DNA of 64,000 nucleotides from CALNZV01 sp942491115 (GTDB taxonomy: Bacteria > Desulfobacterota > Desulfobacteria > Desulfobacterales > UBA5852), in assembly GCA_942491115.1 (NCBI GenBank), contig CALNZV010000007.1:434001-498000 (forward strand), written 5' to 3'. Position 1 is the stretch's first letter, and each line of letters starts with the position of its first letter. The translations under genes were made by a program, and so were the position numbers. This document shows, one piece after another, positions 31,782 through 41,557 of this stretch. Under the pieces are notes generated by a model that saw nothing but the letters and a program-made list of their open reading frames with translations, made no database searches and was not told the DNA's origin.

Positions 31782-33083
31782 TCAACCGCCGGGATCGCCC
31801 CCATTTCTATCGCGAGGGGACCGTTCAGCCTTGGGCGGCAGCAGCTCTTTCAGCTTATGGGGCGGAATCACAGACGTCCCACTGATTTTTCCGCGCTCCC
31901 AGCAGGCGGGGTCGAAGTCGAAGACCCGACCATGGTCCGGCGAGTTCAGCCAGACAAAGGATTTGGTCGTGTCACGGTCAAACACCATGGGATGAACGCG
32001 GATCAACTCCCTGTAGTGGGCAGCCGTCAAAACGATGTCTTTATCGAAACGACGCTCAGGATCCATGTTGACCCGTGCCATCCATTCCACGAATTGATCC
32101 TGCCTGAGCACAGGGGGGGCAAAATCAAGCATTCCATGACCGTTGCGATAAGCGATTTTGCCCGATCTAAAGGAAGTGTACTCCCTGTGGCCGTCTTCGT
32201 TGATATCCAGAACCGTCTTGAAAGGGTCGTCAGGGTGGGGGCATTCGACGATATCGTAAACGGCCGGCTCGTCTCCGGAGCTCAGAGGGCTGTAAGGAAA
32301 CCCCTCCACGCGCTTGCCACGTTGATCCAGTGCGCTGTATACCTTGGCGTTCGATGCCAGACTTAACAAATTGACGGACCGGATCTGGCCGTTATGCCTT
32401 GTGTCGGAATTGCCGTAAGGAAGAATAACGGGAACGTTGAATCGCCCCAGCGCTTCGATGAACGTAAACTTCCTGGCGTCGTTTCCCAGTTTAACGGAAT
32501 TGACTTCGATTTTTATTAGCCATTCGACAGAGGGAAAGCCGTGAAAGGCGATGGTTCGAAGTAATTCTCTCAATGCACTGCGATGGGATAGAATATTTTC
32601 CGGCGTTATCGGTATTCCCTCGAAGAAGAGACTGTTTATCTGTTCGTAAGTATAATTTGACCCGGGAATCGATGAGACGACGGCATCGACGCATTCCCCT
32701 TCCATGAGGTCATGGATCACCAGGGCGAGTCCCTTGCTCAAGGACGTATTCAAGATGCTGACGTCAATATCGTCCCTGCCGGTCCGCAGAAGCCGAACCA
32801 GCATTTCTCCGTGGGATGTCAACACCTCGGGAACCAGATAAAACCCCTGATTGAAATTATCGATCAGATAGACGCGGTAGCTCCTATCATCGTGACATCG
32901 TCCGTCGCCCCGGAAAGATCTGAATTCATCAGAGGCCGTATATTGACGAGCCGTCTTTTCGATCTGGTGGTTGTCTACCTCCGCCACCGATACCCCGGTG
33001 AGGAGGAGGGAGATCAACAGACCCCACACGTAACCGGCTGTACTCGGGAGGATGGATCTTTTTGTTGATGGACGGGTGTCCAT
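31782..33083 (-). CDS. Exported protein with a degenerate subtilase-like pattern
   Basis: A 433-residue protein from ATG 33083 with a signal peptide (hydrophobic YVWGLLISLLLTGVSVAEV near residues 18-36). The mature part contains a D region (VYLIDNFNQGF), SHGEMLVRLLRTG, a long gap, then FNVPVILPYGNSDT, which recalls the Asp, His and oxyanion-Asn blocks of S8 peptidases. A clear catalytic GTS serine block is not found, so peptidase activity is doubtful. ATG 33128 is an alternative start with an equally good AAGGA site, giving a longer N-region. No family is assigned. It stands alone in the low-GC accessory region. Confidence 0.65.
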   Translation of the reverse strand: MDTRPSTKRSILPSTAGYVWGLLISLLLTGVSVAEVDNHQIEKTARQYTASDEFRSFRGDGRCHDDRSYRVYLIDNFNQGFYLVPEVLTSHGEMLVRLLRTGRDDIDVSILNTSLSKGLALVIHDLMEGECVDAVVSSIPGSNYTYEQINSLFFEGIPITPENILSHRSALRELLRTIAFHGFPSVEWLIKIEVNSVKLGNDARKFTFIEALGRFNVPVILPYGNSDTRHNGQIRSVNLLSLASNAKVYSALDQRGKRVEGFPYSPLSSGDEPAVYDIVECPHPDDPFKTVLDINEDGHREYTSFRSGKIAYRNGHGMLDFAPPVLRQDQFVEWMARVNMDPERRFDKDIVLTAAHYRELIRVHPMVFDRDTTKSFVWLNSPDHGRVFDFDPACWERGKISGTSVIPPHKLKELLPPKAERSPRDRNGGDPGG

Positions 33084-33128
33084 GGCCGTTTGATCCTTCA
33101 CATTGGCATTGAAACGAGGTAACGGCAT

Positions 33129-33715
33129 CAGCGTTCATCCTTCGACTCCCAAATGATAGGGTCGCTATTCGCCTATTCCAAATGAGTCTTTACATTAATA
33201 CCATCTACCTGTTCCCCAATACTCAAATCTGAAGCAGCAACGGCAGGATTTTTGAAAAAGATCTCTATCGGTTCTTGTCCTGGTATTCTGTAGTGCCGGT
33301 CAAGTGCCATTTGACATTCGTATTAAATGGCCTTTTAGGACTTTTCTCTACACGCCTCGGGAACGAATGTCATGAAACGATCCACTGGGGGTTCTACACT
33401 TTATTTTACGGTTGTTTGGAAATGGGTGCAGGCGATGCGGTATCAGGAATTTTCAACTCGTATGAGGTATAAGCCCGCGATTTGGAGCAGGGCAGACCGG
33501 CAATGATAATAAAGATGACGCCGGTTTTCCTTTGCGTCTTATTTTCCTTTTCGTTCAACCCAAGAGAGACGTGCCGTCCATCCTAACGGCAAATGCAAAG
33601 GGTGTTCATCTATCCTGTCGAATTCAATGCTCATGTGTTCTAGATGACCAGGTGAGTCACTTGGTTTTCGAAATGGTAGAGAAAATAGAAGCGGCTTTTC
33701 CTTCAAAGATCCCTT
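33129..33715. other. Gene-poor, AT-richer stretch
   Basis: 587 bases with only short unsupported frames (plus strand 33275-33472 and 33532-33789, the latter overlapping the next gene antisense). No RNA gene or repeat seen. Confidence 0.4.
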
Positions 33716-34051
33716 TTACAAAGGCGTCAGAGTTTCTAAAGCAGGACGCCGCCACCATCGGTTCCAGAACCACGGGCCATGCCTTTTGAGCCTTTTCATG
33801 TCCGATTCTATGCGCGACGATTCCTGCAATCCAAGCAAAGAAACCGCCAGCTGCACCTCCGAGGGTGAAATACTGGACCGGTAATAATAGCTCGGATTAA
33901 GCAAGTGAACAACGGATGCCCCCTTCAGACCGGAGACCTTCCCCTGGAGCACTGCTGCATTCCTATAAAGGAATCCGGTACTGGGGTACGGGTAGAGGCA
34001 GAGGGCGGCCGCGATGCAAAAACCCATCAGCTGAAGGTCTTTTCGATTCAT
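33716..34051 (-). CDS. Small exported hypothetical protein
   Basis: A 111-residue ORF whose N-terminus, MNRKDLQLMGFCIAAALCL, is a plausible signal peptide. The remainder is basic and aromatic at its end (GPWFWNRWWRR) with no recognisable domain. There is no strong ribosome-binding site before ATG 34051. A weak plus-strand frame overlaps part of it. Kept because of the signal peptide and absence of any better explanation; it could be non-coding. Confidence 0.4.
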   Translation of the reverse strand: MNRKDLQLMGFCIAAALCLYPYPSTGFLYRNAAVLQGKVSGLKGASVVHLLNPSYYYRSSISPSEVQLAVSLLGLQESSRIESDMKRLKRHGPWFWNRWWRRPALETLTPL

Positions 34052-34138
34052 GCCAGCCAGGTTGAAATCACATCCACTGATCGACGGGTTTTCCCTTAAA
34101 GGACTTCAAATGGGTTATCACAGACGTTTCAATTGTCG

Positions 34139-34474
34139 CTAAGTAGTCAAATCCGCCACATCCGCACCCGGAGCATTGGTCGTCACGGATTTGATACCGC
34201 CCTCCCTGGCCGAGGCAGAGGAATACATCTGGCTTGTGCTAATGATCTGTTTGTTGGCGGCTTTGAGGACGAAATAGGGTTGTCCGCTCTTGGAGGTTTT
34301 TCGCTCGTAGTTTGAGTCGCTGCCGGCATTTTTCTTCACGGATTCGATGCCATTCATGGCGCTGGCTTTCTGCTTGTAAGACTCGCTGGTGAGAATGACC
34401 TGGCCGTTGGACGCCTTCAGGTTGAACTTGAACTCCCCATTACCTGTCTTTGAAATCTCGAATTTCCCTGCCAT
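34139..34474 (-). CDS. DUF1508 (YegP-like) duplicated-domain protein
   Basis: A 111-residue protein made of two DUF1508 repeats. The first is KFEISKTGNGEFKFNLKASN...ESYKQKASAMNGIESVKKN and the second YERKTSKSGQPYFVLKAANK...MYSSASAREGGIKSVTTN. YegP-like proteins are small, beta-rich and of unknown role. The start is ATG 34474 with GGGAGAG eight bases upstream; the frame upstream of it is ignored. It is adjacent to the IS element. Confidence 0.85.
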   Translation of the reverse strand: MAGKFEISKTGNGEFKFNLKASNGQVILTSESYKQKASAMNGIESVKKNAGSDSNYERKTSKSGQPYFVLKAANKQIISTSQMYSSASAREGGIKSVTTNAPGADVADLTT

Positions 34475-34536
34475 TATACTCTCCCTTCTCCGCACCAACA
34501 ATCAGTAATTTGCTGCAAAATGATACGCTTAATGTG

Positions 34537-34776
34537 ATGGCCGTCCCAATGATACGCGGAGCGGCTGTTGGCGCATCAACCCTCGACGTGTTATTCGAAA
34601 AATCGTTCTCCGAATTATCTAACCGGCTCGAAAAATCTTTTGGGGTTGCGTTGGTGTTAATCCCTGGTAAGTCAAAAGGCGACAGTGGTGAAGGTATCGG
34701 TATCAATGGTTATTTGTATCAGCACAATTGTACGCTAGTCGATATTGAAAAACCCGATATTCAGGTGGCCTTTTAA
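34537..34776 (+). CDS. Doubtful ORF ending at the IS boundary
   Basis: A 79-residue frame from ATG 34537 (MAVPMIRGAAVGASTLDVLF). Its stop codon lies in the proposed end of the insertion element, so it may be the 5' part of a gene cut by the insertion. No known domain, no good ribosome-binding site. Confidence 0.2.
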   Translation: MAVPMIRGAAVGASTLDVLFEKSFSELSNRLEKSFGVALVLIPGKSKGDSGEGIGINGYLYQHNCTLVDIEKPDIQVAF

Positions 34777-36217
34777 CAGGGATCTACCGCCACCAATGCT
34801 CTTTGAAAGCTAAAAAACCATGCCAAAATAAGGCGCAAAAGCTCAGCTATCCATCTGAGCAGCTTGGCGAAGTTCATTCCAGCGGCACTGAGGATAGCGT
34901 TGAAGCAATCACCCTGCTGACCCTTCAGTCGGTTGCGATCCATTCGGTGCTCGCGCTTTAAATGACCAATGCCTGGCTCGATGGCCGCCCGTCGTTTCAT
35001 CCACCGCCAGAGGCTCTTGGCCGTGCGGCCCCTTTTTCGTTTATCAACATGAACTTGTATCTCACCCTGGTAACCGTGGCCGCGATAGCCCATGTCAACA
35101 AAAGCATGCTCGGGTCTTTTGCAAAGCCGTTCAACTTGTCGCAGTGTTTCTGACAGCGTATGGCCATCGTATGGATTACCGTGAACCGCCATGGCCCCTA
35201 CAAACCATCCGCCTTTTGAAGTAGCGGCCACGCTCACTTTGCAGCCAAACTCGTAGCGCTTGTGGGCCTTGCCTTTGCTGATGCATTCAACCTCCGGGGC
35301 ATGCACACTGTAGACTTTGTTCTTATCATGACGCTGCTGTTTATGGATGCGGGTGCTGATTGCCAACAGTTGCTCTAATTCATGGTCCGGCTGCGGGCAC
35401 TTTCTTTCGATGTCGCGGATTATCCGGCCCAAATACGTCCTTAACTTGCGGGTACACTTTCGAGCCCGTTTCATCTGGCGGGCATGCGCATAACGGCTTT
35501 GCTGGAAAAGCAGCTGTTTGGCTTTTCGGTTGTAGTTCTGGCGGATGAGAATCTTGCGTTTTTTTGCCGCATCCACCAACCGCTTTCTGGCGCGCTCATA
35601 CAATCTGGCATCGGTGGGAAAGCGAACTTCTTTTTCTTGTACGGTGGTATCAACATTGATGCGTTTGAGCATAAACGCTTTGACGGCTTTGAGCTTCAAT
35701 CCGGCTTCAATCGTCTCCTGCAGAAGCTCTTCGGCCCCGGCGTCACCAATGCGCTTTCGCCAGCGGCACATACTTGAAGGATGAATCGGCATGGCATGCT
35801 CAAAATACTTCATGCCGGAAAAGTGCTGCCAGTAGGGGTTTTCAACCCAACCGGCAACGACATCTTCATCGCTTAGGTTGTGCGTGTATTTGAGATAATG
35901 AAGCGCCACCATCAATCGGGTGCTGATCGCGGGACGCCCATTGTCAGGGCAATAGGTTGAGCCAAAGACTTTTTCCAATCGCTGCCAGTCCACAACCTCA
36001 GCAAGCTTTGCTAGTCTGTGACTGGAATCGATGATCTTCATCAGCTCAATACGAAACAGTTCGCTTTGTCGTTTTTTGTGCTCGGATCGGCGTGGTTTCA
36101 TGTGTTAAAATTTGCAAGGAAAGTAGGTGGTTAATGCCAAATTCTTGCAATTTACATATCACATTTCAGAGCATTTTTCGAATAATATTTATGAGTTAAA
36201 TGCTTTTTCAAAGGCGA
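34764..36217 (-). mobile_element. IS5-type insertion sequence
   Basis: A complete transposase gene flanked by possible imperfect terminal repeats. GTGGCCTTTTAACAGG on the left (about 34765-34780) compares with the reverse complement of the right end, GTCGCCTTTGAAAAAG (about 36203-36218), 12 of 16 bases alike. The ends are tentative and I could not identify a target duplication. The GC content of the flanks is lower than the genome around it. Confidence 0.6.
34773..36101 (-). CDS. IS5-family DDE transposase
   Basis: A 442-residue transposase. The N-terminal domain (CPDNGRPAISTRLMVALHYL, DEDVVAGWVENPYWQHFSG) is the DUF772-type region of IS5-group enzymes. The DDE catalytic residues are visible as INVDTTVQEKEV (first D), HAFVDMGYRGHGY (second D) and AAIEPGIGHLKREHRM (E). 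The frame is intact from ATG to stop, so the element may be active. It lies on the minus strand between a DUF1508 gene and a long non-coding stretch. Confidence 0.93.
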   Translation of the reverse strand: MKPRRSEHKKRQSELFRIELMKIIDSSHRLAKLAEVVDWQRLEKVFGSTYCPDNGRPAISTRLMVALHYLKYTHNLSDEDVVAGWVENPYWQHFSGMKYFEHAMPIHPSSMCRWRKRIGDAGAEELLQETIEAGLKLKAVKAFMLKRINVDTTVQEKEVRFPTDARLYERARKRLVDAAKKRKILIRQNYNRKAKQLLFQQSRYAHARQMKRARKCTRKLRTYLGRIIRDIERKCPQPDHELEQLLAISTRIHKQQRHDKNKVYSVHAPEVECISKGKAHKRYEFGCKVSVAATSKGGWFVGAMAVHGNPYDGHTLSETLRQVERLCKRPEHAFVDMGYRGHGYQGEIQVHVDKRKRGRTAKSLWRWMKRRAAIEPGIGHLKREHRMDRNRLKGQQGDCFNAILSAAGMNFAKLLRWIAELLRLILAWFFSFQRALVAVDPC

Positions 36218-36779
36218 CTTTGTTACCTTTCATCTCTATTAGACTCTTTTATAGTAATATGCGTTAAATTGCGACAGAGGCACAACAACACCAGAATATC
36301 CAGCGCTTCGTGTTCTCTGGTTCCATGTTTCGACGGTAAAGATAACATTATCCATGGCGGTGATGCAGAATCCACCCGTTTGGGTCTTGGTGGCCCATGT
36401 GCTTCTAAAAAACAATCAATTCAATGATAGCAAAGCCATCTGAAATCTCAACGAATATCCGGCACATTAGACGACCATTCGATATGGCATTGATTTTTCA
36501 TTGGCAAGCGCTCTAAAAACCCACTCCACCGCAAGGTCCCTCAAAAAACAACCCGACATAGGGAAACCGAACACCAACGCTTTATCTATTGTTGTGATTG
36601 ACCCATTCATCGTGGGTCTCTCCAATGTACTAATTCTCTCCAATAAACAGATCAATCATATTGGGGTTTTCATCAGGTAAAAAATAAACGCCCCCATGAT
36701 GGCCCGGTTCCGGGAACTATCCACCACAAGGGTCGATATTCAAATGACGTGAGGCTCCACCAGAGATAGAGATTTTAGA
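36218..36779. other. AT-rich non-coding stretch right of the IS element
   Basis: About 560 bases with only short unsupported frames (for example 36467-36655 minus). No protein, RNA or repeat recognised. Confidence 0.4.
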
Positions 36780-36849
36780 TCAGAATAGGTGGATTGAGTT
36801 CGCCTGAGTGGAGGAAGATGCCGTTCCCAGGGCGGGGACTGCCACCTCA

Positions 36850-37017
36850 AAAAGGCTACGGCCGCAGCCCATCGAACGGTGCCTCTGTCTGAACTTGCCT
36901 GTCCCACTTTCCTCGGATAGGGATCGGCGCCACCATCGGGTGCTGCATGCACGCCCTACCCCGTCCACATCAGGCTGTTCAGTCAGGCACGCTCCGGAGC
37001 TGCGGCCGTAGCCTTTT
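36850..37017. repeat. 19-bp perfect inverted repeat bounding a structured GC-rich block
   Basis: Arms AAAAGGCTACGGCCGCAGC (36850-36868) and GCTGCGGCCGTAGCCTTTT (36999-37017) face each other across 130 bases. Two further hairpins follow: CCAGAGG/CCTCTGG (37041-37060) and CCTCCCCC/GGGGGAGG (37079-37123). Frames are open in several phases, including 106 codons on the minus strand (36780-37100), which is typical of GC-rich structured DNA rather than a gene. The nature of the block is unknown; a remnant of a self-splicing intron or other structured RNA is one possibility. Confidence 0.6.
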
Positions 37018-37262
37018 GATGCCGCTTGCATAGCCGACGGCCAGAGGCCATGACCTCTGGTGGAAGCTCGCCCCTGATCCTCCCCCGTTGGCCATGTCAC
37101 CCGACAACCCCATAAGGGGGAGGTCAGGTGTCAGCCTGCCGGCATTACGGCATGTTCGGGCAATATTGCCCTCTGATGGCGGATACGATGGAAGGGGTTA
37201 CAAAAGGGTTACAATGGAGCCGATGAGAGACTATGGTCGGAAAGGATTTTGAGAGGGGACCG

Positions 37263-40200
37263 TCATTTACCGCTGATTCGCTGGTACAGGGCGATGGTTT
37301 CCGGTTCTGGGATCACCCCGACATCGGTTTTCAGGACCTCTCTGAGTTGGATAAACACCTGTAGGGCGGGTGTCCGCTGCCCTTGCTCCGCATAAATATC
37401 CATCAGCACCCGGGCGGCGTTCTCCGCGCAAGGATCCGCCTGGAGGCAGGCCCTGCAGCATCCGGCGGCCTCTTCCATCAGCCCCTGACGCCGGTATAGG
37501 TGCGCCATTTTAAATGCCATGGCCGTGTACGATTCCTTGAGGGCCCATCGTTTCATTTCCACCCATGGTGCATAGGGCTCTTCGGGAAGAAACTCTCCCT
37601 GGTACAAGGCCATGGCCTTCTCGCCCAAATCGAGAACCGTGGCCACGTCCCCGGCGAGGGACAGCCGTTTGATATCCTTGCAGCAATTGAGAAACGCCTC
37701 CATGTCGATACGGAAAAAACGACGGTCGAGGGAGACGAGATTGCCCTTGAGATGGACGTAGAGGGATCCCCTGTCGGCATCGAGGTCCGGTTCCAGTAAT
37801 TTTCTCAGGCGGTGTAAGGTGACCTTCAGGTTTCGCTGAGCAGCCCCTGTGGTGCTATCCGGCCACAGGTCGTCCATGAGCAGTTCCTTGGGGACTTCCC
37901 GTATCCCTCGCACCAAAATGGCCTTAAGGAGCAGCCATGGGCGGCCTCCGCTTCCTTTCCCGCCATCCATGACGACCTCACCGCTTCTCATCACTCGAAA
38001 GCCTCCGAAGGTCTGGATATCTAAAATAGTCCCCGTACCCGTTGCCGATTCGCTGGAGCCGAGGGACAGGGGTGTCCGGTGACCCGTCGGTGGGACAGAG
38101 ACCAGAGGCGCGCCCGCTCCTTCATCCGGATTCGGCCATCGGGCCATCCAGTCCCTTTCAGGGGGATCCAGCCAGCTGGCGGCGAGGGTTCCTGCGCAAA
38201 TCATGTCCGCAGGACTAATGACGACGAAATGGTCGAACCCGCCTTTTTGCGCCAGTCCGCCCCCCTTGACCAAATGAACCCGCGCGGTTTGGGGCTCTCC
38301 CCGGGAACGGTGAAGAAGCCCCAGTGCCAGATGGGTTTCGGCAAGGGAAAGAAGGGAGACGGTTTCGGAGAAAAACGCGAGGGCGGCCCGAAGCCGCTTT
38401 TCAGCCTCGTCGACATGTCCGCGATGCATCGAAACCAGACCCGACAACAGCTGTATCCCCATGGAATGAAGAGTGGAGTCCTCGTCCTCGGGCATTGCCG
38501 CCATTGCTTGTTCAAGGCTGGCCGCCGCCTCTTCATGACGGTTCTGGTGATAATAGGCCAGGGCGGCGAGACGGTGCGCCAGCCCGGTGTAAAACCCGCT
38601 GCCCGCCATGATGGCCACATCCATCAAATGGCGGCAGGTACGATGGGCCGCTTCGAATTGCCCCTCGTAGATCTGGTGGCGGCCGCAAGCGTCCACGAAG
38701 GCCGGATAGAGAAAAAGCAGCCCGTAGGTGTCTATATCCGTCTCCATGGCTTTGAGCAGGCGTCCGGCGGCTTCCAGATCCCCACGGTGCAGGGCCAGCT
38801 CGACGGTGACCAGCGCCTTCAGGGCATCGTACTCGGCAAAGACGCCGGTATCGACACGGCTGCCGATCCTGAGCAACGCCTCATCGGCCCGCTCGAATTC
38901 CCCGGAGAGGGCCATCCCCAGTGCGGACACCAGGGTGGCCACCACCTTCAGCGGCCCGTCATCGATCCGGGTGGCCAATAGATAGGCATTCTGACTGGCC
39001 GAGAGGCCTTTGGACACATCAAGTCCCGTGACCACGTAAGCGAACCCGATTTGCATCCACAGCGTGGTCTTGGCGTAGGCGTAATAGGGGATCACGCTTT
39101 GTTCGGCCAGTATGCGCTCCCCCCTTTGGATCCATTCCCTGCAAACCGCCGGCTCGAGACCGTAAAAGACGTGGGCTTCTATCAGATAGGCCAGGGCAAG
39201 GAGCCTGCCCCCGTCCTCTTTGGCCGCCACGAACCGGTCCAGGGCCTGCTTGAAATTGTCGATGCTGCGAATGCCGTCTTTCAGCCGACGGGTCAGACTC
39301 TGAAGAAAAAAGAGCCAAGGATCCCCTTGAATCCGCTCGGTGGGCAGGACCGCCAGTTGAGAGGTCAAATCCGGGATCCGGCCCCGGATCACCCAGTCGA
39401 TGCCGACCTTACGGATGCCTGCAGCGGCCGCGTCCATGGCTCCGGCATCGAGCCATAAACGGATCGAAGCCTCCCAGCGATCCATCGAGGCCAGAATCTC
39501 CGCCGCCCTGACGAGGAGTTCCTTCTGACGGGTTTTCGGCACGGTGAGCGTGAAACGGTTTCTGAGAAAATGCCTGAACAAACGGTTGAGGCGGTACCGG
39601 CGCCCCCCCCAACCGTCGTGAAGGCGCTGGATGAAAAGATTTCTTGAAACGAGATCGTCAAGGATGTCCGCACTAGGGCCGCCGCCACTGCAAATGCCAT
39701 CGAGGACCGCCGGCTCGATGGGATCGAACAGGGACGATCGAATGAGCAGGCGCTGAACCGATTCCGGCTGGGAGGAAAACACCTCTTCTGAAAAATAACG
39801 AAGGGCCTCTCCGGGAATCTCGCGGGACAGGTGATCGTTCAGCCAGCGGGGCCACTCCCGGATGGGAAGGCGCTCCATGGCCTGAGAGATGAGGACAAGC
39901 CCCCCGGGCCAGCCCCCGGTAATGCCGTGAACCTGCTCCGCCAAGGCGGAATCCACCGACAGTCCGTAGAGTTGGTCAAAATAGTCCCGAATCTCCTCGT
40001 GGGTGAACGCCAGTTCGTCGTTGGCGATCACCAGGAGTCGTTTCTGAATTTGCAGGTGCTGAAGGGGCAGCGGGGGCCGGCGCCTCGATGTCATTAAAAC
40101 CCCTGGCCCCCTGGCCGGCAGGGTCGTCAAGGTACGGAGAAGATCGAAGGCCGGAGCGTCGTCCGGCAAGAGATCCAGACCATCCAGGACGATCCAGCTC

Positions 40201-40583
40201 CCGTCGGGCAGGTGAGACCACAGGTCGGCCAACCTGGCCCCGTAGCGGACGTCGGACCCGGAGGGACCCAACGCTAAGGTCGAATGGGCTTTGAAGCGCT
40301 CCAGATCAATGCCCGGGTGGGCGTGAATCAGGGCATGAACCAGCAGAAAGAATAAGGCGGCGCCGTGGGCATCCCTTTCGTCCAGATGAAGCCAGGCAGC
40401 GGTTTCGCCCGCGCCGGAGAGATAATCGGCGGCAAGAGCGGTTTTCCCTTGAGCCGCCTGCCCGCTCAATACCACCCAGTCGGCGGTTTCCCGGTCGTCG
40501 AACTTCGACATGAGGCGGCTGCGGCGAACCACTGCCGGCAGATGGGGCTTGGCGTATTTGCTGGCGTCAGGAAGAGGCTGCAT
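37263..40583 (-). CDS. STAND-type regulator with TPR region and C-terminal BTAD (SARP-like)
   Basis: A 1106-residue signal-transduction ATPase. The N-terminal NTPase has Walker A GQAAQGKT (41-48) and a Walker B-like SWIVLDGLDLL. A MalT-like winged-helix and a long TPR-type helical region follow (about 380-800). The C-terminus holds an OmpR/SARP-like winged helix (DIQTFGGFRVMRSGEVVMDG onward, about 850-950) and a bacterial transcriptional activation domain (about 950-1100, RFFRIDMEAFLNCCKDIKRL). Such proteins are large transcriptional activators triggered by an unknown ligand. It is divergent from the receiver-STAS gene (227-base gap). The start MQPLPDASKYAKP is the only good one. Confidence 0.85.
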   Translation of the reverse strand: MQPLPDASKYAKPHLPAVVRRSRLMSKFDDRETADWVVLSGQAAQGKTALAADYLSGAGETAAWLHLDERDAHGAALFFLLVHALIHAHPGIDLERFKAHSTLALGPSGSDVRYGARLADLWSHLPDGSWIVLDGLDLLPDDAPAFDLLRTLTTLPARGPGVLMTSRRRPPLPLQHLQIQKRLLVIANDELAFTHEEIRDYFDQLYGLSVDSALAEQVHGITGGWPGGLVLISQAMERLPIREWPRWLNDHLSREIPGEALRYFSEEVFSSQPESVQRLLIRSSLFDPIEPAVLDGICSGGGPSADILDDLVSRNLFIQRLHDGWGGRRYRLNRLFRHFLRNRFTLTVPKTRQKELLVRAAEILASMDRWEASIRLWLDAGAMDAAAAGIRKVGIDWVIRGRIPDLTSQLAVLPTERIQGDPWLFFLQSLTRRLKDGIRSIDNFKQALDRFVAAKEDGGRLLALAYLIEAHVFYGLEPAVCREWIQRGERILAEQSVIPYYAYAKTTLWMQIGFAYVVTGLDVSKGLSASQNAYLLATRIDDGPLKVVATLVSALGMALSGEFERADEALLRIGSRVDTGVFAEYDALKALVTVELALHRGDLEAAGRLLKAMETDIDTYGLLFLYPAFVDACGRHQIYEGQFEAAHRTCRHLMDVAIMAGSGFYTGLAHRLAALAYYHQNRHEEAAASLEQAMAAMPEDEDSTLHSMGIQLLSGLVSMHRGHVDEAEKRLRAALAFFSETVSLLSLAETHLALGLLHRSRGEPQTARVHLVKGGGLAQKGGFDHFVVISPADMICAGTLAASWLDPPERDWMARWPNPDEGAGAPLVSVPPTGHRTPLSLGSSESATGTGTILDIQTFGGFRVMRSGEVVMDGGKGSGGRPWLLLKAILVRGIREVPKELLMDDLWPDSTTGAAQRNLKVTLHRLRKLLEPDLDADRGSLYVHLKGNLVSLDRRFFRIDMEAFLNCCKDIKRLSLAGDVATVLDLGEKAMALYQGEFLPEEPYAPWVEMKRWALKESYTAMAFKMAHLYRRQGLMEEAAGCCRACLQADPCAENAARVLMDIYAEQGQRTPALQVFIQLREVLKTDVGVIPEPETIALYQRISGK

Positions 40584-40810
40584 TCTCTACCGCTTCATAT
40601 GGGAATAAACACGACCCTGCCGAGCCAATGGACCGGCATCGTACAAAACGGGCCTAAAAGACGATTATACCATCGGTTCGATCCGTTTCAAAGGACCCGG
40701 GTCGGACCCATGGCCCGAATGAAAAAGAGTGGATGACAAAACCGTTGTTTTTTGGCACCCTGTTCGGTGAAAAGGGCAGTTGACCATCCGTCGAGAGGAC
40801 ACCCCCCGGC

Positions 40811-41557
40811 TTGAGCATTCCCCGCCCCACCATCCTGGTCATCGATGATGAAGCCGCAACCCTCACCATGTTCCGTCTGTTCCTGAGGGCTTACGGCTAC
40901 GAGGTTTTGACCGCCGAAAACGGTTCCGAAGGTCTTGATCTGCTCCGTCGAAAGCGGCCCGGCATCGTGTTTACGGACCTGAAAATGCCCGAGATGGACG
41001 GTTTCGAGGTGTTGAAACGCATCAAGCGAGCCACCCCCGAAACCCAGGTCATCGTGATTACCGGCCACGGCGACATGGACCTGGCCGTTCAGGCCCTCAA
41101 CCTGGACGCCACCGATTTTATTAATAAACCGATCAAGCGAAGCGCCCTTGACTCGGCATTGAAGCGGGCGGAAAGACGGCTCGAACACCCCGCCCCCCTC
41201 ACCGGAAATGTGGAATTCGGACGGGAGCAGGGGGTAGCCGTCATTACGATCAGGGGGACCCTCAGGCGGGACAACCGTCAGGATCTGATCCGGGTTGCCG
41301 GCGCTGCCCGGGAGATGTCGCCGGCCGGCGTCCTGATCCGGTTTTCCGACCATGCGGCCTTCGACGGCAGTGGGATATCCGAGCTGATCACCGTTCTGTC
41401 AGGCATCCGTAAAAACGGCCAGTCGGTGGCGGTCTCGGGGCTTTCGGAGAATTTTACGGTGATTTCGGAGATGGTCGGCCTGACCCGTTTCACCATTCTC
41501 TGCGACAGCGAGGAGGAGGCCATCGCGGCCCTGGGGGCGCCCACCGGAGACGGGTAA
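40811..41557 (+). CDS. Response-regulator receiver fused to a STAS-like domain
   Basis: A 248-residue protein with a CheY-like receiver domain (residues 7-125, ILVIDDEAATLTM, phospho-acceptor D56 in VFTDLKMPEMDG, DFINKPIK). A STAS/anti-anti-sigma-like domain (about 135-240, GVAVITIRGTLRRDNRQDLI) lacks an obvious phosphorylatable serine in the usual place. There is no DNA-binding output, so it probably works by partner switching. The start is TTG 40811 with AGAGGA about eleven bases upstream. It is divergent from the large BTAD regulator. Confidence 0.85.
   Translation: MSIPRPTILVIDDEAATLTMFRLFLRAYGYEVLTAENGSEGLDLLRRKRPGIVFTDLKMPEMDGFEVLKRIKRATPETQVIVITGHGDMDLAVQALNLDATDFINKPIKRSALDSALKRAERRLEHPAPLTGNVEFGREQGVAVITIRGTLRRDNRQDLIRVAGAAREMSPAGVLIRFSDHAAFDGSGISELITVLSGIRKNGQSVAVSGLSENFTVISEMVGLTRFTILCDSEEEAIAALGAPTGDG

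Noticed and set aside
33275..33789. Plus-strand short frames in the gap after the exported protein
   Set aside because: No ribosome-binding site or protein features; one overlaps the better minus-strand ORF.
36780..37100. 106-codon minus-strand frame in the structured block
   Set aside because: Overlaps inverted repeats and other open frames; no ribosome-binding site and no domain.
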